From NCBI GenBank assembly GCA_023334545.1, contig JAADVB010000003.1, positions 1 through 64,000 on the forward strand: DNA of 64,000 nt, written 5' to 3'. A program made the translations under genes and the position numbers. Below, piece after piece: positions 13,138 through 25,132 of the stretch (position 1 is its first letter; each line of letters begins with the position of its first letter). This stretch comes from Salisapilia sapeloensis (taxonomy: Eukaryota; Oomycota; Peronosporomycetes; Peronosporales; Salisapiliaceae). Under the pieces are notes generated by a model. It was given only the letters and a program-made list of their open reading frames with translations. It had not been told where the DNA came from and made no database searches.

Positions 13138-14249
13138 CTACATTCTCTTCTCACCAGATACAAACGCGTCAAGCGGTAACTGACGCGCTGTCTTTCGTTT
13201 TTTCTTTAGTCCACTTGCCTTTGGTGGTGTTTCAGCGCGAATGGCAACTTTGTCCAGGCGCTTATGCTGCTTTTTATTCACATCTTGGTTCTCCGCTTCT
13301 GTCACGTCGGAGTCGTCCGACGACAATTCGATGATCTTTGGCTCATGATTTCGCAATGGCGGTGACGACGATGATAGCACGTGTATGGACGCGTTCTCAA
13401 TACATGAATTGTCACGCTTGATGGATCGTCGTTCGCACCAAAAGCCTCGAAATCGACTTTTGCTTTCATTCTTACTCTTTCGTTCGAATAAGGCAGAGAA
13501 TTTCTTGGACACCGAGTCTTCACAATAAGACGTTTGTGTGCGTTTGTGTGGCGTCGGTGAATTTAAGCCTCCTACATTTCCCATGTACGAAAACGTCAGC
13601 AATTCCTTTCGACTTTAATTCTATGATAAAATCTCACCATCGAAAACTACCGACTCCTTTTCTTCATTTATAGCACCTATCGAAAGCATTGCTCTATGAG
13701 TATTATCACGATGGGTTTTACTAGACTGAAACAATACTCTCCGAGTAGTCGACCCAAGGGCATGTCGGTAGTTGGAGTGAATCTCGTGATGCGTCCGTCT
13801 GGCCGTCTATACGTAAGATCTTCATATTCAACTTTTGGATGCATTTATGTCGAAGAAAAGTGGTACCGTCGAAATCTTGACTGGCGTGCATGTAGAGACT
13901 ATCAATGTCGGGCGTGTTCTACAATTGTACCATTGCCATCATCAGAATTTCATCTGCACAATTCAAGACAAAAGTTTCTCTTCAGACAGCTTACATATTC
14001 GATAAAAGCGGACACGACGTTTTCATCGCGGGGTCCTTGATGAAACTGCTTCTCCCGCCGTGATAACCTCGGTGTCTCGATTTCTTTGTTGCAGCTTCTT
14101 TGCTGCATCAAGCTGGGTGGAGATGATACTTCCTCATCCGTTTTCAAAGTCGCTCTTGCGACCCATGGACAGTGCGTGCGGTCCATTTCGACGTCAAACG
14201 ACGATAACGAATAACTTTCGCCGACTACGTCGCCGTCGGCGAAGGTCAT
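13138..14249 (-). CDS. Unidentified nuclear-looking protein with SIM-like and PIP-like motifs
   Basis: I do not recognise this gene. Exons on the minus strand that join in phase are 14249-13995, 13918-13867 and 13831-13722. Then come one or two very short, uncertain joins, and the last exon runs from about 13614 to the stop at 13138, for about 300 aa in all. The middle holds a conserved-looking block (YRRPDGRITRFTPTTDMPLG). The tail contains IIELSSDDSD, which looks like a SUMO-interacting motif followed by acidic residues. It ends with a basic run and QLPLDAFV, resembling a degenerate PCNA-binding box. A role in DNA repair or replication is inference from those motifs only. Confidence 0.45.
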
Positions 14250-14537
14250 ATTTCTTGTAAGGCGCTATGAAGCCAAATGTACAATCTCTCGGCTCTAGTA
14301 GCTTTCACCCTTCACGCTCGTATGAACCTCAAGCTGACTCTTCAAATCCTCCGTATGCGATGGAAGTGGAACACCGAGCGCAACACCAAAGTTAGCTGTG
14401 TATTTCTGGTTTGATGTGATTCGGTTTACACATCAGGGGTAGGGGCACAGAATAGTGGCTCAACTTGCATTTGATTGGATGACTGCTCTGTCATCTTTCG
14501 ATGACGCTAAAAACACCAATCACGGATCGTAGGAGGT

Positions 14538-15081
14538 CTAATACGCTTCATTGCTTGGGTCAAAGCCACTGTTAAGTACTTCTCGGAACTCGTCGTTTGC
14601 GCGCAAGAGCTCTGCAATCCGCTCGTATCGCTCTGGGTCTTTGCGAATGAGAAAGATGAAACATTCAGTATCAAGTTTGCCCTTGATGGCCGCCAATTCC
14701 ATCGCTTTTTTCGTCTGTACGCATTTGAATGAAAAATTTCCTAGCGTCGCATGAAAATTAATTCGAACCATGTTATGGACGTATTCCTCGACCAGCTCTT
14801 CCATTAGCTCTGCACTTTCGTCCAATGGCTCCGGGTCATCACCAAACCCGAACATCATTTGCTTGACTATTTTTAGCGTTCATATGCACAAGAAACTTTG
14901 AATTTATGACAAATCACAACGTACTGCTTTCGACTAATTCGCCTTGCACGAATGGCTTGGCTTCATTCGGGTCATTCGCACCTTGTCCTCCATGTGTCCC
15001 GTCCTCCTCATTTATAGCGATTCGCTTAGCGGACGACGTAGGCGATAGACTCGCGTCGCTGCTCTTCCTCTTCCGGTTCAT
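14538..15081 (-). CDS. TAF13: TFIID subunit TAF13
   Basis: Histone-fold subunit of TFIID, 143 aa. Exons on the minus strand: 15081-14925, 14866-14769 and 14714-14538. The N-terminus is a basic, disordered extension (MNRKRKSS...). The histone fold starts MMFGFGDDPEPLDES and continues ELVEEYVHNM|TKKAMELA to FIFLIRKDPERYERI, matching TAF13 closely. The second intron (14768-14715) is 54 nt, a multiple of three, and free of stops, so an unspliced reading inserts 18 residues into a helix; family alignment argues it is an intron. TAF13 pairs with TAF11 in contacting TBP. Confidence 0.9.
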
Positions 15082-15285
15082 CCTACCAGTAGCTCTAGGG
15101 TCGAAGCCGTTGAGGTCCGATATAATAGTGGTATGTTTTATGCGGCTTCATTCTCATTGGCTGAAACTTCATGATGAGACTATCTATTGGCTTAATTTAT
15201 AAATCTTCAAGCGTTGCATATCCGTTTTGGTTCTGGAGCAGTAGTATGGCGTTGCTTCATTTCCAGTGTTTCTCTTTGATTGTCC
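15082..15285. promoter_or_regulatory. Shared promoter region, TAF13 / EF-hand gene
   Basis: The 204 bp between divergent start codons must hold both promoters. No element recognised by eye. Confidence 0.4.
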
Positions 15286-16783
15286 ATGGGTACAACGCAA
15301 TCTTCTCGCAATTTAAAACACAACTCGAGTGTGAAAAGTAGTCAAGATGAAAGGTCTACGAGGAGGAAATCGTCGGTGGCAAAAGAAGACTCGGATCGGA
15401 CTTCCATTGGGTTTTTTCGAGCTGGATCACGAATGCTACTCGGACCACTGTCCGCAACGAGTGTTCGCCCTCGAGGTCCAAGTTTGGCACAATCGACACC
15501 ACTAGATCTAAAGTAGGATTGGTGTGTCGTCTCAAGGAGGTATTTGCATCGGAAAAACTTACCTTGTGATTCGACACTTAGGATCATGAAAGCACTTCAG
15601 GAGCTCAAGCAACAGCAAGACAAGTACAGCCATCACGTGCTACGTTTTAATGGTTGAATTGTAGTATAACTGATATCTTGCACGCAGAACGAGTAGTGCG
15701 AATACCTTTACACGAATCATGCTAAACTTCCCGTCTGTCGGAGTACGAGGATCTGTATGCTTAACACGCTCCGGCCGAATATTTATTTCTTTTGTGTCGT
15801 AGCGAGCGTTCCAAAGCGTCGAATTCGTGTTTCAGGAATATGATCGTGAACACAAAGGCTATATCGTGTACTCGGAACTGGATGGTGCGATGCGAAAGCT
15901 AGGACTGGTATGTTCTCCGGATGAACTCCGGGAGCTGCTGGAAGAATCGGATATGGAACACAAGGGCCAGTTGAATTTCAAAGAGTTTCTTGCCTGTCTC
16001 ACGATCATGTTCATCCTTCACGTAAGTTCCCTTCACCAATCTTCTCAAACTCTCGACTGAATACTTATCTGGTTTCACATTGAAGAGAATACCATCCAGC
16101 TCGGATGACACGATAAATATCTTGCGTTTACCAATGTAAGTCGTGCTCTATCGTAGACGCTGTATACGTGTATGAACATGAATCGATTGAACTTTCATGC
16201 TGACAGGAGTAGCAGGTCCATGGGTAGAGATATATCAGCAGAGAATGGAGAAGCTGTTCACGGCGTACGTCCAACACTTCCAAGCATTTGCTTCTTATAG
16301 TCACACTACTTTCTATCTTATAGGACAACAAGCTGCGAGCAGCGCTTGAGCTAGCGATCGATACGTTCTTGTGGTTTGACGTCGATGGCAATGGAGTCAT
16401 CGACAAGTACGCCATCCTCTTGCTTTCATGCGCTTAAATCTTAATTTTTTCCGTAGAGGTGAAACTGCACTGCGGCTAGCTGATATCATGTCGAAGCACT
16501 CACCAACAAAGAAAATGTCGAGTCAGAGAACACAGCCAGGTCTTACGAAATCAGGTACCTTTACTACCCTCCACTCCACCATTGCCGCAAGTTACTATAC
16601 ATGTTTCTAGGTTCCTTTGACGCGTCGAGCATGAACCTCGCGATTTGGGAACAGCGTTTTAGTGAGATGGATCGAGACAAGGACGGTGCGATCCACTTTA
16701 AAGACTTTCTCCTCGCTTTCGAGTCGTGGGTCGGATTCGAAGACGACGAAGAAAAGAAAGAGAGCGATCACGACCTCGAGTGA
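15286..16783 (+). CDS. Multi-EF-hand calcium-binding protein, probably N-myristoylated
   Basis: About 338 aa in nine exons: 15286-15512, 15582-15623, 15688-15754, 15803-16021, 16086-16135, 16207-16264, 16324-16406, 16457-16554 and 16611-16783, all phase-consistent. The N-terminus MGTTQSS fits a myristoylation signal (Gly2, Ser6). A basic, Ser-rich region follows. EF-hand-like loops are YDREHKGYIVYSE, a degenerate SDMEHKGQLNFKE, FDVDGNGVIDK and MDRDKDGAIHFKD. The last two have full Asp ligands. The block ending before the first loop (TFTRIMLNFP) resembles calcineurin-B/calmodulin-like sensors. Likely a membrane-attached Ca2+ sensor; the partner is unknown. Confidence 0.75.
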
Positions 16784-16953
16784 ACATACTTCAGGATCAA
16801 ATGACGAATGTACTCGGTCGATTAATTAGTCCAAGACTACACGATGGTGTATTGTAAGAGACAATAGAGCACATGTATGCACTTTCAACTGCCGTTTAGT
16901 TTCTTTTGCGTACAACAAGACGTAAGTTTCTAAATCACCCCCCGCCAGCTAGA

Positions 16954-19900
16954 CTAGACACAACGATAGACCCGGCGGCGTTTCGGCTGGGCACTAGATA
17001 GCGATGGCACGAGGGCATCACTTGGGAGCTTCGGCATATGCTCCAAGAGGCCCCACGGATCCACCGTCTTCAAGTCTCCAGACGTAGGATCTCGTGCTAA
17101 CCCTGGCGAGGCAGTCGTACTAGGTCTGGGCAAGACTGTCCACACGCGTTGCTTAAGGTCCTCTGGCAGTTTAAGTGCTTCCACCAGTTCCTACATTAAA
17201 GCATTTATCCATGAGCACAAGAGTAGAAGAAACAGCAGATGAAATAGCTTACAAATTGACGCGAATAGAAGACAGTAGCATGCAGTGTCGGTAGGAGGTC
17301 AAGGATCCAGCTAAAGAGGGACTGACCGACATCCATGGAAACGCAGGATGTCCCAAGGAGAGAGAAGAGTGACTTGGCAATACGATCACGGTAGCAGACG
17401 GTTAGAGCAACATGCTTCACCGTCGCCAATGTACCTACTAGTTGCAGTCTCGTCGCCAACTTGCGTCTCGCGCGTCGAAGGTAGCTTGGAGGATAACTTC
17501 CAGGTGACGCATCGAACGCGAGACAAGCGTTCAGAAGCGTCTCCGTCTGTGCCGCGAGAGACATGAGATATCGAGGCAAGGATGATGCAGCAATAGGTGC
17601 CGTGACAATGCCACAGACGAGTCGGACGATGCCTGTGCCATTGACTTTACGGTTGAACTTGCCCTTGATCGTCGTCTTCACATCATCCTCGAGGACTTGC
17701 AACACTCTCGCGAGCACAGACGCCATGACACGTTTCGAGACGTTGCAGACAGTGGCAGCGTACAAGGCAGCAGACTCTGCCTCCTTACACTCCTTCACAG
17801 CAACCTGCTGCCTCTTCTCGATGCCGCTACCGGCAAACGCGTCTTCCTCCTGACTCCACTCCATTTTTCGACTGGCATCACCAGAAGCAGTTTCCAGTCT
17901 CTTCGGCGAAGAGGACGGTACGGAATGCACTTGAGGTGTTAGCATCGGAGACATGTTGTATGGAGGCGAGGCAGATGGAGACTTGAGTGCTCTAGCGTTG
18001 CTATTAAGAATCCGCTGGAGGATCAAGTTGGACAATTGCTTATTATCGTCCGTAAAATCCATCTCGACATCTTCTTCATCTGACGACAGATCGTCTAGTA
18101 CCCCCCACATGATACTCTCACACTTGTTCTCCGCCACAGGCTCTGCTTCTCGACTCACAGCAGCTTCTTTCCCATTACGCAGTCGCTGTCGTTTACTCGG
18201 TCGAGACGACTCGACGACATTCGCCTTGCGTTTATTCGGACGAGGCGTATTCGGTTTACTCGAACGCTTCACCTTGAGTTGCTGGCGACTGATCTGCAAG
18301 TCCAAGTACGAAGGTCCGACGCGATTGAGAGACCAGAAGCTCAATTGATCGAGGATCTGGTCGACACTGAGCAGTTGCACGTGCTCCTTAGCGTCTTCTG
18401 CCGGTGCAGATGGAGGTCGGAAGAGGTGTGTCAAGAGCACTGCCGTGTGCCACTTGTGATAGATGGGCTTTAAGAACTTTTCATGCGTCTCCTTGGCGTT
18501 TCGGAACAAGACTTCACGGACGATGGCGTCTGCCGTGAGGTTGAACAGCGCTAGCTTTGCTAGTTGCCCACGTTCCTCTCGTTTACGCAAGAGGAAGTTG
18601 TCGTCCATCTGATACGCGACTTGACACAAGTGGTTCACGAGCTGGAAGAGCAAGACTGGGGCTACTTGTGATCGTAAGAAACGGACGTGATACTTGGTGA
18701 GTGGTTCATCGAGCATCACTGGCTTTTGACTCGCATCCAGCACGACTTGCTGTGGTGGTTCCGAGTACAATTGATACACGAGTGCTATCGCGAGCAACTG
18801 ACTCGGTAGATTCGGATCTCTCGATGCACGGCCTTGTGCTAAGACGCGTAAAAAGTGAGGCGCAAGCACTTGATGCAAGAGCTGGCCCAAGTCGATGACC
18901 TTGTGGACGCAAAGGCTGAGGAGGAAGGCCTTGAGGCCGTATTGGACGCGATCCAGTCGACCTTTTTGGTTCAACGCTAATGCTTCCTTGCTGCTTTCGA
19001 GACTCGTGAATGGGTTCTTCCGTTTACTACCGTCGCTACCGGCAAAGGCCGGTATCACTTCTTTTTGCAGCCACATAAGCACATTGTTTTCCATCTTCTC
19101 CTGAAAGTTCTCGCCGTCTTGATGCTGTCCAGCGACTTCTCGGACAAGGCGAGCGCAGCGATGGACATAGTGTGGCGTCACGACAGGTCGACGACTGCCA
19201 CTTTTAGCCCTAGCACTTAATCCTGCAAGCCACTTGTCCATAGCTTCGCTTAAGACTGCTCGAAGGAAGAAGATGTAGCTCGGACTTCTCCTCTCTCGCG
19301 TCGCATTCGCGTTCGTGGCACCGATAGATGGTGCCATGCTGCGGTTGATACTCGCAGCAGCAAAGTCCAGCGCTGGGTCTCTCGCTCGTCCATCCGTGTG
19401 CATCACAGCTTCCTTCCAGCTCGGCATCGCTGGCATGGTGAACCTATCGGTGGAGTTCTCACTATTATCCGGACTCTGTGCCGGCGTCTCTGGCGTCGCT
19501 GCCTTCTCTCCTTCGTTCGTACTCGTCTGCAGTGCTTTAAACGCTCTTGACATGGCTTTCGTAAGCTCTGGAGGAGTGGCTTCCCTTGCTGGAGGAATAC
19601 GTACTGGTGGCCTAGGAGGAGCTTCGAGTGACAAGTCCCCTTTCTTCTGCTGCGTCGCATTGTCCTTGACAAAGTTCGCGATGGAAGCTAAGAGGACTGG
19701 AGGTACATCCAATTGCTCAATCTCCTTTGTCGATCGATGTGCATAGTACATCTTTCCAAAGCACTTGGCAATACTTCCACCACTGTCATCCGCATTCTCT
19801 GAATGTTGGAAACGATCGACGAAAGCTTGCATGAGGAATGCGATTTGACCGGATGCACAATACGCTGCTTCATGTCTTTCGACGACAGGAATGACAATGT

Positions 19901-22805
19901 GTTTCACGAGATAGACCGGGGAGTTACGTAAGAAGTAGACGAGTACTTCTAACAAGGCGAGGATATCTGCAAGCTCGAGGACGAGACAGACGAGTCGTAG
20001 GATATGTTCGACACTGCCGAATTCAGAAAAACGAAAGAAACTATCCTCCTTATACACTTGCTTGAGGAACCAAAGGGTAAAGCGACCCTTGTCGTGTCCA
20101 CACATGGTCTTGACGGCAGACACGAGTTCACTGACTTTACCTTGATACTCGATTTCCCTCAAGATCCGATTCTCCATCGTACCCACTTCACTCGACGTCT
20201 GACCGTGTGTATGGAAGACGTAGATACAGAGCGATTGAGCTCGTTCGAGTGTCTTTGCATACATCGCCTGGTCTCGCTTTAGCTGCGTTGCTTCCAACCA
20301 TCGTAGGAAGACCGTGTCGGCGTCATATTCGTCCAGTCGTTCCATTGGCAGTGACGTCGGGAGAGGACACGCGCCTCGAGGGAGCTGCCAGAGGTACAGT
20401 CGGAGCTTGTCCATGCGCGAGAGGGCGAGGATATCCGACGACTTATACCCTCGTCCAGGTCCACACTCGATGTTGTATGCGGTGGAGACGACACCGGCAG
20501 ACGGTGCGTTTTCATCTCGACAAGAGCGAACAAAGTCGACAAAGTCTTCGACACTGAAGAGTCTCCTGCGTACGAGAAGACAGAAGAGGTCGATAACTTG
20601 CGTCACTTCCGTCGGTGCTCGAGGCGCAAAGTCGAAGAGGAACGACTGAAGCGAACCTTGTAGTACGACTTGATGTTGCCAAGTCGGAAGCGACAGTAAT
20701 CCTTTCTCACGGCCAATACGTTGTACTTCATCACTATGCTTTTCAATCAACGTGACCGCAGATAGATATCGATACTCTGCCGGTCGATGTCGACTAACTG
20801 CCCATTCACATACAAGAGATAAGGACTTGGTGTTAATCGGTAGTGCATGCGTGAGAAGCGGAGAAGACGCAAAGACTTGGTGGTACGTCTGACTTAAATC
20901 CAAGTCGCCATCGATCTGATGGAAACGATCTAACGCACTTAACATATCTGCTTCATTTCGTAAGAAGCCATTGTTCGCTTCCGTCGGACTCGTCTGATGC
21001 ATCATGTTACTGGATGTCGTCTAGCTGATGCGATGTGGACGTACCTGATGGAGACGAAGGATACGGCCACTCACTTCCTCACTCTTCTGTCGGCATCGAG
21101 CTAATGTCTTTTCGATTCTATTTGCATCGAATGACGTTTGATCGAAGAAACGATCGGAGTAGACATATCTTGGCCAAAGGGATGGAGCTAAGGACAATAA
21201 GTATGAGTATAAAGACATATAAATACATGAAAATAGATAGAATATACCTGATTCATCCTTTAGACGTACGAGAATGTCTGTGCCGTTTAATAGAACGTCA
21301 CGTAGCAATTGACATAACGACGTCACGAGTTCTTCTTGCAGGACACTACCGAGGTTATCCGGTACGTCTTGTTCCGACGGAATGAGGTAGCGTAAGTGCT
21401 GGAGCGTCGTCTTAACTAAAAGTAGTGTCGGACCTTGCCATCGAATAAGGTCCGGCAAGAGTTGCTGTAGCTTTACTACGAGCTCCATGACTTCATTCAC
21501 ACCCATCGTGATCTGACACGCACCGTTGCCACCAACGACACGAGGTGTCAAGGCCTTTTGATACAACGATAGTAGCCCGTCAAAGTACGCATGGACATCC
21601 AGCATACTCATTTTGAATTGGAAGGACGCGAGATGGAGTGCGTATGACCACTTTTGATGCATCGTCGGCACTGGACCTGTGTGTACGTCTCCATTGACTC
21701 CATTTTCCACTGATTTCGTACCCATCTGCTGTGCAACGTCATGTAGAAACAAGACAAGTTGCTCCGTCCACCCTTGCGCTCTCCTCTGCCATCGTTTCGG
21801 ACTAAAGAACCAATCGTCTAGACGATACATACTATCACGCTTGATCTCCTGCATCTCCGTGTACACGACGTTGACGCGGATGAACCACGTCGCTTCGACG
21901 AAAGGAGGTCGGTATCGAACGACGTGCTCGAGCAAAGGACACGTCGTGAGGTTATTCACAGCACGCCACTGGAGGAACGGGATCCCATTCGCTTGTACAA
22001 GTTCCTGTAGACTTTTACGACCACTAGACAAGTCGACAAGCCACGTGCGTACTAGTTTATCATCCATCCGCTTCACGTGTTGTATCAAGAAGGCTGTGAA
22101 GGCATGGTCTTGTCCAGCCTTCTCCTGTGGTTTATCTCGTTGGTCTTGACTATGGATTTGACGAATCACTTTCGCTGCTTTCGACGTCACGTCAAACGGC
22201 CGCACGCGTTTATCCGTAAAGAAGGAATACTGCTGATGCCAACTGACCGTGAGCACTCGTGGTAAGTGGTTCACATACGCTGCATTCCGCATCGCGTGAG
22301 CACGAAACTGTTCTTCCGGTGCATTGGCATTCGTCGGTGATACGCCTGGATATCCCATGCGCTCCGTGATTTGAGCGTTATCAACGTCTTGAAAGTATGA
22401 CTCGTCTACACCTAAGACTCGTGTCGCCGTTTCGTTCGTAGACAACGATCCGCGTCGACCGGCAGCTCGATGCATCGCCAGGATATTGTTTCGTTCACGC
22501 AAGCGTAACGCAGGGCTTCCAATCGCCAAGAACGGGTGTGTGGAAGTTTTATCCCGGTATGAATCGCGAGGCTTCGACCGACCACGAGATCTGTCCCGAT
22601 CTCGCATGGAAGATCGGTCGTTGCGACGAGGTGGAGGTCCATTCGTATTTCGATGGGAACTTCGAGAATCTTTCGAATGCGAATTGTTACGTGTGTCTGT
22701 ACCATTATGCTTTCTTGCCGCGTGATCATTCGTTCTGGAGCTTGTACTACTTTTATCTATCGGATCCGAAGCCGGTATGGACGTCGTCGAGCCTTGGCTG
22801 TCCAT
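16954..22805 (-). CDS. MED12: Mediator complex subunit 12
   Basis: About 1892 aa in four exons on the minus strand: 22805-21248, 21187-21045, 20993-17253 and 17190-16954. The N-terminus is Ser/Arg/Asp-rich. Next comes the Med12 domain with WLVDLSSGRKSLQELV and HVVRYRPPFVEATWFIRVNV, corresponding to the block around 'RATWFIK' in other MED12s. Exon 3 opens on the LCEW-like domain (LVCEWAVSRHRPAEYRYL). The tail contains DPWGLLEHMPKLPS. MED12 activates CDK8-cyclin C in the Mediator kinase module. The 60-nt first intron is in frame and stop-free; read through, it would add a hydrophobic, membrane-like peptide, so I treat it as intron. Confidence 0.85.
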
Positions 22806-23490
22806 AATTAATCTTCACTCGTTCTACCACGATGGTCTGTACAACGATGATGTACCTATCTAAGAAATAAAAATGTGCTCTTTCGAGACTCTGCAATGCA
22901 CGTCTGTGGTCGTACACTGTCTTTGCTCTTCCAAGCAAAATGTGACGGACTTGAATGCACAGGCCGTCAGCTATCGCAGAGAACACGCTTTTCTTTTTAC
23001 AAGCACAAACGTCGACACCGTTTACTTTGACGTACAAGAGGTGCTGGTGCAAACGGATGCTCTTGTTGCACCGTGTGGCGCGAAGGAAAAGGAATAAAAG
23101 TGTAGTTTAATGCGTTCGTTCCTAAAAAGACCAACGCTTGGACACGATCCTTCGTCTAGTGCTTGGATACTTCTAGACGAGTGGGAACAGTCGAGAGGAA
23201 GTGGGGATCTTGTGCCTTCGTCTAGTGCAAGTCGCGCCGAAGTCAAGTCGTGTGTCGCTACCGTTCGCTCCAAGTCGAGCTGAAAGCACATTTGCCAACC
23301 TCGCCTTTTAGCTGGTGCGGTCCACAATTCCGGCACATTTATCGCTGAACGAAACGCATACATTGTCAACTATGAAGGTAATTTTTCAGATTCGTATTTA
23401 CATGAAAACCGTACTTGTATGAGGGATTACGGTAGTTAAGACGACTACCGTCTGAAGCTATGCAGTATCAGATCCAGACGGCGGGTAGAG
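22806..23490. other. Spacer between MED12 and the K+ channel gene
   Basis: This 685-bp interval holds two divergent promoters. It also contains the short imperfect repeat CCTTCGTCTAGTGC at about 23149 and 23214, and a small open frame listed separately. Nothing else recognised. Confidence 0.4.
22873..23097 (+). CDS. Hypothetical 74-aa open frame
   Basis: ATG-initiated frame of 74 codons with no recognised domain. The A-rich TAAGAAATAAAA directly before its ATG is compatible with translation. It overlaps a longer minus-strand open frame, so it may be chance. I cannot assign a function. Confidence 0.15.
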   Translation: MCSFETLQCTSVVVHCLCSSKQNVTDLNAQAVSYRREHAFLFTSTNVDTVYFDVQEVLVQTDALVAPCGAKEKE

Positions 23491-25030
23491 ATGAGCGAGC
23501 AGGAGCGATTGCTGCCGGAGCGTCATGATAGGAACAGTCTGAGTGTGTTAAGTAGATACAGTTCAGACCTGCCATCGATTCGAGCGGATTTGTGGACAGT
23601 CTTACGCTTTCGATCGTCTCAACCTCATCGGACGGCGCTCCAGCAGGCGTCCTGTGCATTCGAAGTTTTCATCCTAACGCTCATCTTGCTCAATGTCGTG
23701 CTGGCTATGTGGGAGACGGGGCAGGTTGCGGCTTCACCGACCAACTCATGTACGTTTACTCAAGAGATGAAGTGTAGATGCATTAATTAAGCGTCTTGTG
23801 GAGGAAATAGTGACAGCTCAGGGTTGGTATGATACGTTCCTCTACGTATCTACTGTAGTGTTTTCGCTAGAATACAGTCTACGCTTCTGGGCTTGTGTGG
23901 AAGATGAGCGATATTCACATCCAGTATGGGGCAGGTACTAGATCTTCTTCATTTTCTACCTGACAAGAAAGTTTTACGTTGATTGACGTAGGCTCAAGTG
24001 GATGCTCCAGCCAATGTCGATCATCGATGCCATCGTCCTCATCCCATTCTACGTAGAAATATTCTATCAAACCTGGTGCATAGTCTCTTTATGTAAAAAT
24101 CAACTTTATACTCATCATACGACACCATTAGGGCGTTAACTTCCTATCGTGGAGTACTCACGCTTCGAGGTTTTCGATTGCTACGGATCATGTCGTTCCT
24201 ACGTCTCGAACGTACGTACAATGCGATCCACAATCTCCGTAAAATTGTAGCGAGCAAGAAAGAGGAACTGGGTATCGTCACCTACTTTACTGCCGTCATC
24301 ATCCTCACTTCTTCCACTACCATGTACGAATGTATGCCATGCCATCCCCATTATCATATCCATTGGCCATACTCCTTATCTACTGTCATCATTATATTCG
24401 AAATCGAAAAATCGATTGATATTGTATAACGATAGGTTTTTCCTGGAGAATGATGCCCAGCCGGAAAAGTTCGCTAGTATTGGAGCATGTGCATACTGGA
24501 GCGTCACGACTATGACGTCCGTCGGCTATGGTGACATCGTCCCTGTGACTGCAGCTGGACGGTTGTTTGCATCAGCATTGGCTTTATGGGGCATGATGCT
24601 CTTCGCTATTCCAGGCGCTGTGCTCTCGAGTGCCTTTGTCGAGGTCATGCTCGATCGGCAGCAACTGCAGCACAATCGACAGGAGAAGCAAGCGTTTGAA
24701 CAGGTCTTGCGAGAATCCTTTAGCCAAGGTGCACCGCACATCCACTCCGGTTCTGGACCAAAGATACGTAGTACTCAGATCGATTCGTTCCTATCACATG
24801 AAACGCTTCCGTCCGACGCGGTGCAAACGCAGCTCGAGAGTATGCAGGAGACAATGCAAACGCTTTTGACGACGCAGCGTGTCATGCAGCAGCAATTGGA
24901 AACGCAACAGGCTCAACTACAGGCAATGCTCAAGCTACTTGGACCAGCAGTATCAGAGACAAGAAATCAGGAGAATAGCGTCGTGCATGCACCCGACAGC
25001 ATCCTCTCGACATCATCGAGCGATAGATAA
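23491..25030 (+). CDS. Voltage-gated potassium channel (Kv-type, six segments)
   Basis: About 428 aa in five exons: 23491-23749, 23778-23934, 23992-24075, 24132-24323 and 24436-25030, all in phase. Predicted S1 (FEVFILTLILLNVVLAMW), S2 (FLYVSTVVFSLEYSLRFW), S3 (IIDAIVLIPFYVEIF), S4 with spaced arginines (LRGFRLLRIMSFLRLER), S5, and a pore with the K+ selectivity filter TSVGYGD near residues 258-264, then S6. The cytoplasmic tail is long and ends in a Gln-rich coiled coil (repeated QLETQQAQLQ). There is no T1 tetramerisation domain. The first intron is only 28 nt. A plasma-membrane K+ channel shaping excitability is the expected role. Confidence 0.85.
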
Positions 25031-25132
25031 GCGATTAATCGTTTCGTGTACATGATATTTGTGTGTGATTACTTCATCCTAGAAAGTGAATATCTTGCAA
25101 GGTCAGAATTACAATAAGCCACGAACGTGGAA

